Positions 51,356 through 60,414 of a stretch of DNA of 64,000 nt are shown here, piece after piece. Below the pieces are notes generated by a model that was not told the DNA's origin, did no database searches, and saw nothing but the letters and a program-made list of their open reading frames with translations. Within the stretch, counting starts at the first letter, position 1. Every line of letters begins with the position of its first letter. Source of the DNA: Faucicola osloensis_B (lineage in GTDB: Bacteria; Pseudomonadota; Gammaproteobacteria; Pseudomonadales; Moraxellaceae). Position numbers and translations under genes: made by a program. The DNA is taken from assembly GCA_964211495.1 (NCBI GenBank), contig CAXORL010000001.1, forward strand, positions 744,001-808,000, read 5' to 3'.

Positions 51356-51362
51356 TTATAGT
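51334..51362 (+). promoter_or_regulatory. Candidate internal promoter for trpD-trpC
   Basis: TTGGCT (51334-51339), a 17-bp spacer and TATAGT (51357-51362) give a plausible sigma70 promoter about 55 bp before trpD. The -35 is inside the tandem repeat. Confidence 0.45.
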
Positions 51363-51417
51363 ATACTAGTACAATGATATATAAAGTGTAAGCCATAAAC
51401 ACTCATACGAGACTGAC

Positions 51418-52548
51418 ATGACCCATACTGTAACGCCTTATCTTGGTGACATTACCACGGCTATAGAGAACAACCAACCATTAACACAAGAGCAAACCCA
51501 ACTACTACTTACCACGGCGCTGGATCGTGCCATCAATACCATTGACCTAACCTATGCAGAAATGCGCGGCGTCATGCTAGCCATTATGCAAGGTCAATGC
51601 CCCGATGCCATGATGGGCGCGCTGCTCACCGCGCTGCGTATGAAAGGTGAAAGCATCGAAGAAATCACCGCCGCCGCCCAAGTGATGCGGGAGCTTGCGA
51701 TTAAAGTGGATTTGTCGGATGTGCCCAATGTCGTCGATATTGTGGGTACAGGGGGCGATGGCGCAAATTTGTTTAATGTATCTACCGCCGCTACCATGGT
51801 CGCAGCGGTTGCCGGCTGCCATGTCGCCAAGCATGGTAATGGCGGCGTTTCCGGCAAATCGGGCAGTTCCGATTTGCTGCAGCAAGCGGGTATTAATTTG
51901 GCGTTAAATACCGAGCAGATTACCCAGTCGATTAAAACCCATGGTATCGGTTTTTTGTTTGCGCCCAATCACCATGTGGCAATGAAACACGCGATGCCCA
52001 TTCGCCGTACCCTAAAAACGCGCACGGTGTTTAATATTTTGGGACCTTTGACCAACCCGGCAGGCGTCAAAAATGCCATGATTGGGGTATTTAATCCTTC
52101 GCTGTGCGAACCGCTTGCCAATGTGTTCAAAAACCTTGGCGCAGAGCATGTACTCGTTGTCGGCTCAGTGGATAACCTTGATGAAATCTCACTAGCGACT
52201 TATACCCACGTGGCTGAACTTAAAGATGGCAAAGTCAGCGTGTATGATATCGAACCTGAAGATGTTGGTATCGAATCGCAAACCCTTAAAGGCTTAATCA
52301 TTGACAGTCCAGCACAAAGCCTAGCCCTCATCCGCGAAGCACTGGCTAACAATCCTAATAAAACCCCCGTCGCCAAAAAAGCAGCGGATATGATTGCCTT
52401 AAACGCCGGAGCGACTATTTATGTGGCAGGTAAAGCAGATACCATAAAACAAGGCGTAGCCATAGCACAAGATATCATCAGCAGTGGCAAAGCCTTGCAG
52501 AAAATGGCAGCATTAGCAAGCTTTACTCAGCAATTCAACTCTCATTAA
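51418..52548 (+). CDS. trpD: Anthranilate phosphoribosyltransferase
   Basis: A 376-residue enzyme joining anthranilate to phosphoribosyl pyrophosphate, the second step of tryptophan synthesis. Motifs: DIVGTGGDGANLFNVSTA (PRPP loop), KHGNGGVSGKSGSSDLL, and RRTLKTRTVFNILGPLTNPAG. Length is slightly above the family average (about 340). It is followed by trpC after 15 bp, with GGAAA in the gap. Confidence 0.97.
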   Translation: MTHTVTPYLGDITTAIENNQPLTQEQTQLLLTTALDRAINTIDLTYAEMRGVMLAIMQGQCPDAMMGALLTALRMKGESIEEITAAAQVMRELAIKVDLSDVPNVVDIVGTGGDGANLFNVSTAATMVAAVAGCHVAKHGNGGVSGKSGSSDLLQQAGINLALNTEQITQSIKTHGIGFLFAPNHHVAMKHAMPIRRTLKTRTVFNILGPLTNPAGVKNAMIGVFNPSLCEPLANVFKNLGAEHVLVVGSVDNLDEISLATYTHVAELKDGKVSVYDIEPEDVGIESQTLKGLIIDSPAQSLALIREALANNPNKTPVAKKAADMIALNAGATIYVAGKADTIKQGVAIAQDIISSGKALQKMAALASFTQQFNSH

Positions 52549-52563
52549 ATTTTTGGAAAAATC

Positions 52564-53385
52564 ATGCCTCATCAAGCAGTCCCCTCGGTATTACAAAAAA
52601 TTGTCGACACCAAACGTCAAGAACTGGCCAAAGCCAAACAACAACAATCTTGGCACGACCTTGAGCAAATTGCCGCAACGAACCGCGATGACATCCGTGA
52701 TTTTGCCGGCAGTTTGCGCAAAGCGGGTATCCGTGTCATTGCAGAAGTCAAAAAAGCCTCGCCATCCAAAGGCATCATTGCCCCTAATTTCGATGCTGTC
52801 GCCACCGCAGTCGGCTATGAACAAGCGGGTGCCGCTTGCCTATCGGTATTGACGGATACGGATTATTTCCAAGGCTCGGATGCGTATTTATTGCATGTGC
52901 GCCAAGCGGTAAGCCTACCTGTGCTACGCAAAGATTTTATGATTGAGCCGTATCACATTTTGCAATCACGTGCGCTTGGGGCAGATTGTATTTTGCTGAT
53001 TATGGCGTGTTTATCGGATGCGCAAGTCGCTGAACTGCATGAATTGGCGTTAAAGCTTGGCATGAGTGTACTCATTGAGTGTCATGATGAAATAGAAGTC
53101 GAACGTGCGTTACGTTTGCCCGCCCATCGTCAAAACGTGTATGGCGTTAACAATCGCAATCTACATAACTTTGATGTGAGTTTGGACACTACCCTACGCC
53201 TAAAAACACTGTTTCCACAAGATAGCTTATTGGTGACAGAAAGTGGGATTCATTCGACAGAGGATGTAAAATTGATGCTGGGCAATGACATCCATGCGTT
53301 TTTGATTGGTGAGCAGTTTATGAAAACAGGCGATGCAGGCGCGGCATTAGCAAAGTTATTGGCACAATCGCAACAAAATGCGTAA
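52564..53385 (+). CDS. trpC: Indole-3-glycerol phosphate synthase
   Basis: A 273-residue TIM-barrel enzyme forming indole-3-glycerol phosphate. Motifs: VIAEVKKASPSKGII (catalytic Lys), LRKDFMIEPYHILQSRALGAD, GVNNRNLHNFDV and LVTESGIHSTEDV. No fused TrpF domain is present, unlike the E. coli TrpCF fusion. The cluster ends in a terminator, so trpG-D-C form one transcription unit, possibly with the internal promoter before trpD. Confidence 0.97.
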   Translation: MPHQAVPSVLQKIVDTKRQELAKAKQQQSWHDLEQIAATNRDDIRDFAGSLRKAGIRVIAEVKKASPSKGIIAPNFDAVATAVGYEQAGAACLSVLTDTDYFQGSDAYLLHVRQAVSLPVLRKDFMIEPYHILQSRALGADCILLIMACLSDAQVAELHELALKLGMSVLIECHDEIEVERALRLPAHRQNVYGVNNRNLHNFDVSLDTTLRLKTLFPQDSLLVTESGIHSTEDVKLMLGNDIHAFLIGEQFMKTGDAGAALAKLLAQSQQNA

Positions 53386-53409
53386 AATAGCCAAGTTAAA
53401 TAATTGATG

Positions 53410-53442
53410 TTAGGGCGTTTCATCAATAAACGCCCTATTTTT
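53410..53442 (+). terminator. Rho-independent terminator after trpC
   Basis: A 10-bp perfect stem TAGGGCGTTT/AAACGCCCTA with a 7-base loop, followed by TTTTTT. Confidence 0.92.
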
Positions 53443-53466
53443 TATACCGATTTATAGAGTTATTGT

Positions 53467-54192
53467 ATGGCAAATTTATTTTCTAAAGAAATGCAAGACC
53501 AGTTAAAGCAGCTTAAAACCGAACTGGGTAAAGGTCGCAGCCAAACTAAAGAGACCGATGAAAACGGCAAACCGACTGAAACCGTGGGTTTATTGAGCAA
53601 GCAACAAGTCGCCAAACAAGTTAAAAAATATAATAGCGAACATCTGGATGATGATAAATTGCTATTTATGCAAGCCATGTCAGGCGTGCAGCCAATCAAA
53701 GATAAAAACTTGGCGGATAAAAACAACGCTGGCAATAAGCTTGATGCGACGACGCTAGCCAAACGCGCGGCGGCAGTCGGTGGTGACGATGATAGCGGGC
53801 ATGTATTGTCTGATATGCAAGCGCTGCTCAACCCGGTATCTGGCGATGCTTATTTAAGTTATAAAACCGCAACGCTACAAAACAAAGTGTTTAATGACCT
53901 CAAACAAGGCAAGATTCGCTGGTATGATGCTGTAGATTTACATGGTGCTACCATTGAAGAATCGCGTGAAGCCATGAGTCAGTTGATTTTGCAGGCTCAA
54001 AAAAACAATGAAAATTGCGTGAAAATCATTCATGGCAAAGGCATTGATAGTATCTTAAAAACCTGCGTCAATGGTTGGTTGCGTCAGATTCCTGAAGTGC
54101 TTGCTTTTTGCTCAGCGCCTGCGGCACAAGGTGGCAATGGTGCAGTGTTAGTGTTACTCAAAAAACGCGAAAAAGCCAATCGCGACCAATAA
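53467..54192 (+). CDS. Smr/MutS2-type domain protein
   Basis: A 241-residue protein. A Lys/Gln/Asp-rich N-terminal region of about 150 residues precedes a Smr domain: VDLHGATIEESREAM, then CVKIIHGKGI and FCSAPAAQGGNGAVLVLLKK. The DLHG and the H-G-K-G motif are the signature of the DUF-linked Smr nuclease family (stand-alone Smr proteins such as SmrA and SmrB in E. coli). Related Smr proteins act on DNA or on mRNA at collided ribosomes; which applies here cannot be read. Confidence 0.85.
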   Translation: MANLFSKEMQDQLKQLKTELGKGRSQTKETDENGKPTETVGLLSKQQVAKQVKKYNSEHLDDDKLLFMQAMSGVQPIKDKNLADKNNAGNKLDATTLAKRAAAVGGDDDSGHVLSDMQALLNPVSGDAYLSYKTATLQNKVFNDLKQGKIRWYDAVDLHGATIEESREAMSQLILQAQKNNENCVKIIHGKGIDSILKTCVNGWLRQIPEVLAFCSAPAAQGGNGAVLVLLKKREKANRDQ

Positions 54193-54230
54193 CCATTGTA
54201 CTGCTATTTTGACTATAGGTTAAATTTTAC

Positions 54231-54267
54231 AAAATCATGCATAGAACAATCCATGCATGATTTTTTT
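54231..54267 (+). terminator. Rho-independent terminator after the Smr gene
   Basis: A 12-bp perfect stem AAAATCATGCAT/ATGCATGATTTT with a 10-base loop, then TTTT. Confidence 0.9.
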
Positions 54268-54443
54268 AACAGGATTTTTTAATTGTTAATAGTTTATTCT
54301 TAGTTTTTGTTTATAATAGGCTCTTTTTTTTCATGGATTAAATGCTCTGCATTAATCTACTCTCAACTGGCTAAAAACAGTGCCCATTTGTCTTTTGACA
54401 GCTGACTGTTTTTAACACCACTGGGTATAGGAGAAAGGTAGCT

Positions 54444-55832
54444 TTGAACAATACCCCTACTGCGACTAATTCGCCCGCTAAATTGCAACGTCATTTAGCC
54501 CTTTGGCACATTATCATTATTGGTTTGGCGTATATTCAGCCCATGACCGTATTTGATACCTTCGGCTTGGTTTCTGAAGCCAGTCATCAGCACGTTCCAA
54601 CATCTTATATTATTGCATTGATTGCTATTTTGCTTACCTCGCTAAGTTACGGTAGCATGATTCGTCGTTATCCTTCGGCAGGTTCGGCATATACCTATGC
54701 CCAAAAATCGATTCATCCCAATGTCGGGTTTATGGTGGGTTGGTCTTCTTGGTTGGATTATTTATTGTCACCTTTGGTGAATATTATCCTAGCGGTGATT
54801 TATCTTGAAGCACTGTTCCCTGATGTCAACAAATGGATTTGGGTATTTATTCTGACGGGATTTATGACCTGGATTAACGTGCATGGCTCCAAAGTCGTGG
54901 CTTATTTTAATAGTTGGATTGTGTTTATTCAGCTATTGATTATTGGTGTATTTACGTGGTTGGTGTATAGCAAATTAATGGCGGGCACCAATGCGGACGG
55001 CACTATCAATGCCGCAGCTTACCAATTATGGAGCTTAAAGCCGTTTTGGAGTGATATTGCCAACATGACGGCGCTCATCAGTGGTGCAACGATTTTATGT
55101 TTCTCTTTCACAGGCTTTGACTCACTAAGCTCATTGGCAGAAGAAACCAAAGATGTGCAAAAAACCCTACCAAAAGCAATTTTCTTGACGGCATTGATTG
55201 CAGGTATTGTGTTTATCATTAGCACTTACTTTATGCAGATTTATTTCCCACAAACCCCTGACAAATATTTCCCAGATGTGGCTGCTACCCAGCCAGATAT
55301 TTTGATGTTGGTTGGTGGTTCTGCGTTTCAAGCCGCTGTACTGGGCTTTGCAATTGTCACGGTGATGGCGTCAGGTATTTCTGCGCATGCCGGTGTCTCT
55401 CGTTTGATGTATGTGATGGGGCGTGATGGGGTCATTAATAAACGTATTTTTGGTCATATTCATCCAAAATACTTGACCCCAACCTACAATATCTATATCG
55501 CGGGTGTGATTGCGTTAACTGCGGGTTTTATTGAGTTTGATGTCATCGCGCATTTGATTAGTTTTGGGGCGTTGACGGCGTTTAGTTTTGTTAACTTATC
55601 CGTGATTGCGACCTACATCATCCGTGAAAAACGCTACCACAGTGCCTATGATTTGTTGATGTATTTGATTGTGCCGCTCTTAGGCTTTATCAGTGTTGCG
55701 CTGATGTGGAAAGAAAGTGAGCCAATCGCCATCAAAATGGGTTTAAGCTGGGCAGTAATCGGTATCATCTACTTGGCATTTAAAACGGGTGGTTTTAAGC
55801 GTCACCCACCGATGCACAATGAACATGAATAA
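54444..55832 (+). CDS. puuP: PuuP-like APC family putrescine/amino acid permease
   Basis: A 462-residue integral membrane protein with about 12 helices. The TTG start follows AGGAGAAAGG. The sequence GLAYIQPMTVFDTFGLVS and YPSAGSAYTYAQKSIHPNVGFM closely parallels E. coli PuuP, the putrescine importer, as do ISGATILCFSFTGFDSLSSLAEET and ASGISAHAGVSRLMYVMGRD. It probably imports a polyamine or amino acid with protons. No puu catabolic genes are adjacent, so substrate is inferred by similarity. Confidence 0.85.
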   Translation: MNNTPTATNSPAKLQRHLALWHIIIIGLAYIQPMTVFDTFGLVSEASHQHVPTSYIIALIAILLTSLSYGSMIRRYPSAGSAYTYAQKSIHPNVGFMVGWSSWLDYLLSPLVNIILAVIYLEALFPDVNKWIWVFILTGFMTWINVHGSKVVAYFNSWIVFIQLLIIGVFTWLVYSKLMAGTNADGTINAAAYQLWSLKPFWSDIANMTALISGATILCFSFTGFDSLSSLAEETKDVQKTLPKAIFLTALIAGIVFIISTYFMQIYFPQTPDKYFPDVAATQPDILMLVGGSAFQAAVLGFAIVTVMASGISAHAGVSRLMYVMGRDGVINKRIFGHIHPKYLTPTYNIYIAGVIALTAGFIEFDVIAHLISFGALTAFSFVNLSVIATYIIREKRYHSAYDLLMYLIVPLLGFISVALMWKESEPIAIKMGLSWAVIGIIYLAFKTGGFKRHPPMHNEHE

Positions 55833-55846
55833 TGGTTAACGTGGTG

Positions 55847-55876
55847 AAAAGGTCAGATACGATTCTGACCTTTTTT
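55847..55876 (+). terminator. Rho-independent terminator after the permease
   Basis: GGTCAGA (55851-55857) pairs with TCTGACC (55864-55870), flanked by AAAA and TTTTTT. Confidence 0.8.
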
Positions 55877-55902
55877 ATGTCTGTGGCTTTTGAGAAAACC
55901 CT

Positions 55903-56706
55903 ATGTTAGAAATTTTATATCAAGATGAATACTGTGTGGCTGTCAATAAGCCTGCGGGTATGCTCGTTCATCGAAGCTGGCTTGACCGTCATGAAACCGA
56001 GTTTGTGATGCAGACCCTACGCGATCAACTGGGTCAATATGTTTATCCGATTCATCGCTTAGACCGACCGACGTCGGGAGTGTTACTGTTTGCTTTATCG
56101 AGCGAATCAGCGCGGCAACTGTGTGAGCAATTTGAAAACAGGCAAGTGCAAAAATCTTACTTAGCCATCGTGCGCGGATATTTGACAGTGAATGCGCAGA
56201 CATCTGGGCTGATTGATTACCCACTCACACAAATTTTGGATAAAATTGGCGATAAACCAAGTTCGCAGGCGCTTCAACAAAGAAAGGTTCGTTCGACAGA
56301 CATGTTTGATGAATCCCTCAGAAACCCTACTGAATTAACCTTACTGCAACCTGCACAAACGCACTGGCAATGCTTGGCAACAACTGAACAGCCGTTTCAA
56401 GCGCGCGCACGCTATCCCACGTCACGCTTTAGTCTGGCTAGATTGACGCCCATTACCGGACGAAAACACCAACTACGTCGCCACATGAAGCATGTGTTTC
56501 ATCCGATTATTGGCGATACCAGTTATGGCGATCATCACCAAAATCGCGCCATCCGACAACATATCGGCGTGCATCGCTTGATGTTACATGCGCATACCTT
56601 GACTTTTCATAGACTGACCGACAATCGCCGTGTTGATATCACTGCGCCTGTGGATACAGATTGGTTAACGATGTGTGCGCAGTTTGGCTTTCATTTACCT
56701 TATTAG
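55903..56706 (+). CDS. truC: tRNA pseudouridine synthase C
   Basis: A 267-residue RluA-family synthase that isomerises uridine-65 in tRNA. Catalytic Asp54 is in HRLDRPTSGVLLFA. KPAGMLVHRSWLD near the start and LTPITGRKHQLRRHMKHV later are typical of TruC. Residues about 120-165 form a variable insertion. It is preceded by the permease terminator and is monocistronic. Confidence 0.93.
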   Translation: MLEILYQDEYCVAVNKPAGMLVHRSWLDRHETEFVMQTLRDQLGQYVYPIHRLDRPTSGVLLFALSSESARQLCEQFENRQVQKSYLAIVRGYLTVNAQTSGLIDYPLTQILDKIGDKPSSQALQQRKVRSTDMFDESLRNPTELTLLQPAQTHWQCLATTEQPFQARARYPTSRFSLARLTPITGRKHQLRRHMKHVFHPIIGDTSYGDHHQNRAIRQHIGVHRLMLHAHTLTFHRLTDNRRVDITAPVDTDWLTMCAQFGFHLPY

Positions 56707-56731
56707 CAATATCATTATTTGGCGACATTAT

Positions 56732-57445
56732 TTACGCAACCAAGTAATCACTCACTTTGCTACCGATGGTCGCAAACGTTGCACCAATGCCTGCACCCAC
56801 CAACACATCGGTGGGATAATGTAACCCAAGCACCAAGCGCGATAATGCCACCAGTATCGTAAATGGCAGCAATACCCATAACAGCATCGGCACTTGATGA
56901 CCTATCATGGTGGTAAACAATACCGCTTGCAGTGTATGCCCTGATGGAAAACTAAATACATCTAAAGGCCGTTCGCCTAAAGTAATGGTCTGGTGTACTT
57001 GGTAAGGGCGTGGACGCACTGTATGCACTTTTAGATACTTATACAGCAAATAACCGCAAAAACTGCTGAGTAACACCGCACACACTTTAACAGCAACGAT
57101 ACTAGCGACCCGTCCTTGCGATAGTAATGCTACTAACATCACTACCGTCGATAGCGCCCAAAACCAACCATCTCCTAAACGGCTGATGGTTTTGAAAAAC
57201 TGCGCAAAAAACTTTAATTGCGACAGCAAATTTACCCGTAAACATAAACGAGTATCCCACTGCAGCACGCGCTTTTGCAAATGATATAGCTTAGGTTTAC
57301 TGTGCAAAAACTGATAATAATTGCGCATTAAATTGGGTAAGTTTTCGACAGGGCTAACAGAGGTACAGGTGAATTCTGAATTGGCAAGTGACAGTTTGGA
57401 TTTTTTTATGGGTTGATTCATGGATTGATTGATGGGGTGATTCAT
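56732..57445 (-). CDS. PAP2-family membrane phosphatase
   Basis: A 237-residue phosphatidic-acid-phosphatase-superfamily protein with several membrane helices. The three catalytic motifs are KVHTVRPRP, PSGH (in FSFPSGHTLQAV) and SRLVLGLHYPTD. Members dephosphorylate phosphatidate, undecaprenyl pyrophosphate or other lipid phosphates. GGATGG precedes the ATG. The GT4 gene at 57478-59016 is upstream on the same strand with a 32-bp gap, suggesting a joint role in lipid-linked glycan metabolism. Confidence 0.88.
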   Translation of the reverse strand: MNHPINQSMNQPIKKSKLSLANSEFTCTSVSPVENLPNLMRNYYQFLHSKPKLYHLQKRVLQWDTRLCLRVNLLSQLKFFAQFFKTISRLGDGWFWALSTVVMLVALLSQGRVASIVAVKVCAVLLSSFCGYLLYKYLKVHTVRPRPYQVHQTITLGERPLDVFSFPSGHTLQAVLFTTMIGHQVPMLLWVLLPFTILVALSRLVLGLHYPTDVLVGAGIGATFATIGSKVSDYLVA

Positions 57446-57477
57446 GGCGCCATCCTTTTTTTTTGCCTATTTGAACA

Positions 57478-59016
57478 TCACATTTTGGAAAAAAACGCGG
57501 CAGATTCAGCGGGTCTTGGGGTTGGGTGACTATTTTGGGTTGGGTGACTAGTTTGGGGTGAATGTCTATATCGTGGATGGTTTTTTGTCGCTACAGCTAC
57601 AGTCGGAGTCGGAGTCGGGTGAACTGACTCAGGTGTTGGGGCGATTGTCAAATCCGCGAGCGTATGTTGAGCTATTGATTGAGAAGGCAAAATGGCTGGC
57701 GTCACTGGGCTAGCTGTTAGGGTATTGGTCTGGATTGATAGCACCTCATAAAACATGGTCAACATTTCTTGGGCAGGTTTTTGCCAAGAAAAAGCGGCTA
57801 CCTTGTGCCTTGCAGCTAGTCGCATCTGATCAAGCTGTTGTTGTTTGGGTAATTCACTAATCATCTCTACAAAGCGTTGTTCTTGCCCAAGCGGTACGGT
57901 TTTACCACAACTATCATCCACTAACAGCGCCGCAGCCGCATCATGATAGGCAAAAATTGGCAAACCCGATGCCATCGCTTCCGTGACGACATTACCAAAA
58001 GTTTCCACTTGACTAGCAAATACAAAAGCATCGGCACTAGCATAATAACTTGCCAGCGCCTCGCCTGTTTTAAAGCCTACAAAAATAATGCTTGTATCAT
58101 TGGCATGCCGTTTAACGAGCGCTTCTTTGTAGGGTCCATCACCGACAATCACTAATTTGACATGACGATGCAGCTGCTGTAATTGTAGCGCTTTGAAGCT
58201 TTTAATGACGGTATCCATACCTTTTTCAGGGGAAACACGGCTCACACACATTAACACTGTGGTGCCCTCGCCCACGCCCCAACTTTGTCGTAATGCTTGG
58301 CTACGTTTGCTCGGTGCATAGCGCGCTGTATCAACGCCACGACCGACTTGGTACAAATGCTTGAAACCAAATTCAGCGAGCTGATGTTGGGTGGTTTGGC
58401 TTGGAATACACGTGGCATTGCAATGGTTGTGAAAACGCTTCATATACGCAAGCAAAGGCAATGAGATTACTTTCCAACCAAAGTATCGGCTAAAATCATG
58501 GAACGCGGTGTGATAACCTGAAGAGACTTTAATGCTTTGCTGTTTGCCAGCAATCAACGCCGCAAGCCCCAAAGGACCTTCCGTCACGATATGCACGATA
58601 TCAGGTCGAATCTCACGAAACTGTTTTTTTAAAAATCGGTAACAAGGTAGCCCCATGCGCAGATGCGGGTAATAAGGAATGGGCAAACTTGGCACTTGCA
58701 AATCAGTGGTAACAGCCGCAGTATTAAGCCCTGTCGTTAGGGTATGTTGTTCGACTTCATCACTTTGTTTGGGGCGAATCAACGTGATGCGATGCCCCAT
58801 CGATTTGAGTTCGCGCATGATTTGATAAACGCTTGAGGCTACCCCATTGATATCGGGCAACCAAGTTTCAGTCACCAAAGCGATATGCAGTGATGGTGTA
58901 TTGTCATAAAAAGGCGTGCCTGCAACTTGAGTTGAGGGATTCATGTGATTGGCTGACGTCGTCTGAGTGTCAGACGAAGCCTGGTACAAATTAGTGTTTA
59001 CAGTATTGTCACTCAT
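57478..59016 (-). CDS. Family 4 glycosyltransferase with a Pro/Thr-rich tail
   Basis: A 512-residue GT-B enzyme. An N-terminal Thr/Ser/Asn-rich segment of about 40 residues precedes LHIALVTETWLPDINGVASSVY, typical of MgtA-like alpha-mannosyl transferases. The donor domain has VSRVSPEKGMD, VGDGPYKEAL and the EX7E motif VETFGNVVTEAMASG. The last 85 residues are low-complexity (Pro, Thr, His, Ser) encoded by short DNA repeats. It likely glycosylates a lipid; PAP2 follows in the same operon. Confidence 0.87.
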   Translation of the reverse strand: MSDNTVNTNLYQASSDTQTTSANHMNPSTQVAGTPFYDNTPSLHIALVTETWLPDINGVASSVYQIMRELKSMGHRITLIRPKQSDEVEQHTLTTGLNTAAVTTDLQVPSLPIPYYPHLRMGLPCYRFLKKQFREIRPDIVHIVTEGPLGLAALIAGKQQSIKVSSGYHTAFHDFSRYFGWKVISLPLLAYMKRFHNHCNATCIPSQTTQHQLAEFGFKHLYQVGRGVDTARYAPSKRSQALRQSWGVGEGTTVLMCVSRVSPEKGMDTVIKSFKALQLQQLHRHVKLVIVGDGPYKEALVKRHANDTSIIFVGFKTGEALASYYASADAFVFASQVETFGNVVTEAMASGLPIFAYHDAAAALLVDDSCGKTVPLGQEQRFVEMISELPKQQQLDQMRLAARHKVAAFSWQKPAQEMLTMFYEVLSIQTNTLTASPVTPAILPSQSIAQHTLADLTIAPTPESVHPTPTPTVAVATKNHPRYRHSPQTSHPTQNSHPTPRPAESAAFFSKM

Positions 59017-59239
59017 AGTATGTTATCAACCATTACAACCGACTGCTTTATTTGACTACAAAAGCCGTTTCGGTAAATTAAATCAATCCTTTGTCTGGGT
59101 TAAGCTTATAAGCCGCCATTGACAACCTCATGTCAATTTGATAACAGTTTGATGACAATTGCATCGCAAATAGGGGTCGATTTTGCTAAAATAGCGAGCA
59201 AATTGCAGCTTTATAGATTAATGCCTTATAGATGGTTAA

Positions 59240-59716
59240 ATGACTGATTTGATAACTACATCGAATAATACCGCTATGCCAAATACTTCGACGTTGGATA
59301 CACCGATTGTGATGCTGATGACACACGCGCCTAGTCATCCGCTTACCAAACGAGCGCTTGAATGCGCCCAATCGCTATGTGCAAACGATAGTAAAACAAC
59401 CGTTGAGCAAAATCCGTTGACTAGTACCGATTTTAAAATTTTCTTATATAGTGATGCGGTGATGTTGGCAAACCGATTAATTTGGCTGCCAGATGATATC
59501 GAAAATATGGCAAAAAATTGGCAACACTTTGCTATGAGTCATGATTTAACCATTCAAGTGTGTGTGAGTGCCGCTTTGGCTCGCGGGGTGACAGATGCTG
59601 ACAATGCGACTAGACATCAGCTACAAGGTGACAATTTGGCAGATGGCTTTGAATTAGTCGGTTTGGGTGAATTAGCCATGCATCTGCACAGTGCAAAAAC
59701 GGTTTATCAGTTTTAA
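59240..59716 (+). CDS. tusD: Sulfurtransferase complex subunit TusD
   Basis: A 158-residue DsrE-family protein with a Thr-rich N-terminal extension. The active Cys is in LTIQVCVSAALARGV and the end is DGFELVGLGELA, both typical of TusD. In E. coli TusD, in the TusBCD complex, relays persulfide sulfur to TusE during 2-thiouridine formation at tRNA wobble position 34. It is followed by tusC after 30 bp. Confidence 0.92.
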   Translation: MTDLITTSNNTAMPNTSTLDTPIVMLMTHAPSHPLTKRALECAQSLCANDSKTTVEQNPLTSTDFKIFLYSDAVMLANRLIWLPDDIENMAKNWQHFAMSHDLTIQVCVSAALARGVTDADNATRHQLQGDNLADGFELVGLGELAMHLHSAKTVYQF

Positions 59717-59746
59717 TTGGGATGGGTTTAGCGATAGCGGTTGACT

Positions 59747-60079
59747 ATGAAAATTATCATTAACATTTACGCTGACACGTTTTTGCTTTGTCATGAAGCC
59801 TTATCAATGGCGTTTGCGCTGGCGGCGTTTGACCACCAAATTCAGCTGACTATTGGTGATGGCATGCTAAACTTACTACTTGATGAGCCTACGGGCAAGC
59901 TTGCCCATATGCTAGCATCCCTTGACATGTATGATATGGCGCCCGCTTGGCTAGCGCTAGCGGATTTTGATAGATTAAAAGCGTGGCAAACGAACCAATC
60001 AACAACCTTTGATTGGTGTGCTCAAGTCGCGCTAAAGCCCACTACACCGCCTCATTTTGATACCACTTTTGACTTATAA
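59747..60079 (+). CDS. tusC: Sulfurtransferase complex subunit TusC
   Basis: A 110-residue DsrF-type protein: FLLCHEALSMAFALAAFDHQIQLTIGDG, then PTGKLAHMLASLDMYDM. TusC is a non-catalytic partner of TusD in E. coli. The ATG at 59747 is preferred over an in-frame TTG two codons upstream. It is followed by tusE after 5 bp, with no tusB between. Confidence 0.88.
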   Translation: MKIIINIYADTFLLCHEALSMAFALAAFDHQIQLTIGDGMLNLLLDEPTGKLAHMLASLDMYDMAPAWLALADFDRLKAWQTNQSTTFDWCAQVALKPTTPPHFDTTFDL

Positions 60080-60084
60080 ATACT

Positions 60085-60405
60085 ATGACCCAACTTCCCG
60101 ACCTTGACCAAGACGGTCATTTGATAGCTCATCAAACCTGGACACCAGATATCGCGCAACAATTGGCGAACACGCTGGATGTCACATTAACCCCTGAGCA
60201 CTATCAAATCATAGACGCTGTACGTCAATATTATGATTTATACAGCCATCCACCGACGACCCGTCCTTTAATCAAGTTTTTATCCAAGCAATTGCCCTCA
60301 TTGGGGGTTGATAACGCCAAACTGCAAGCCATGTTTAACACAGGTCTTGTCGCGCGTCATGTCAACCGCATTGCAGGGTTGCCAAAACCTGCAAATTGCT
60401 TATAA
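60085..60405 (+). CDS. tusE: Sulfur-relay protein TusE (DsrC family)
   Basis: A 106-residue DsrC-like protein. It has DGHLIAHQTWTPDIAQQLA and LTPEHYQIIDAVRQYYDLY, and the C-terminal catalytic Cys in PKPANCL, the penultimate residue as in TusE. It accepts sulfur from TusBCD and passes it to MnmA. It ends 9 bp from the stop of the convergent trmL gene. Confidence 0.93.
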   Translation: MTQLPDLDQDGHLIAHQTWTPDIAQQLANTLDVTLTPEHYQIIDAVRQYYDLYSHPPTTRPLIKFLSKQLPSLGVDNAKLQAMFNTGLVARHVNRIAGLPKPANCL

Positions 60406-60414
60406 ATTTTGAGG

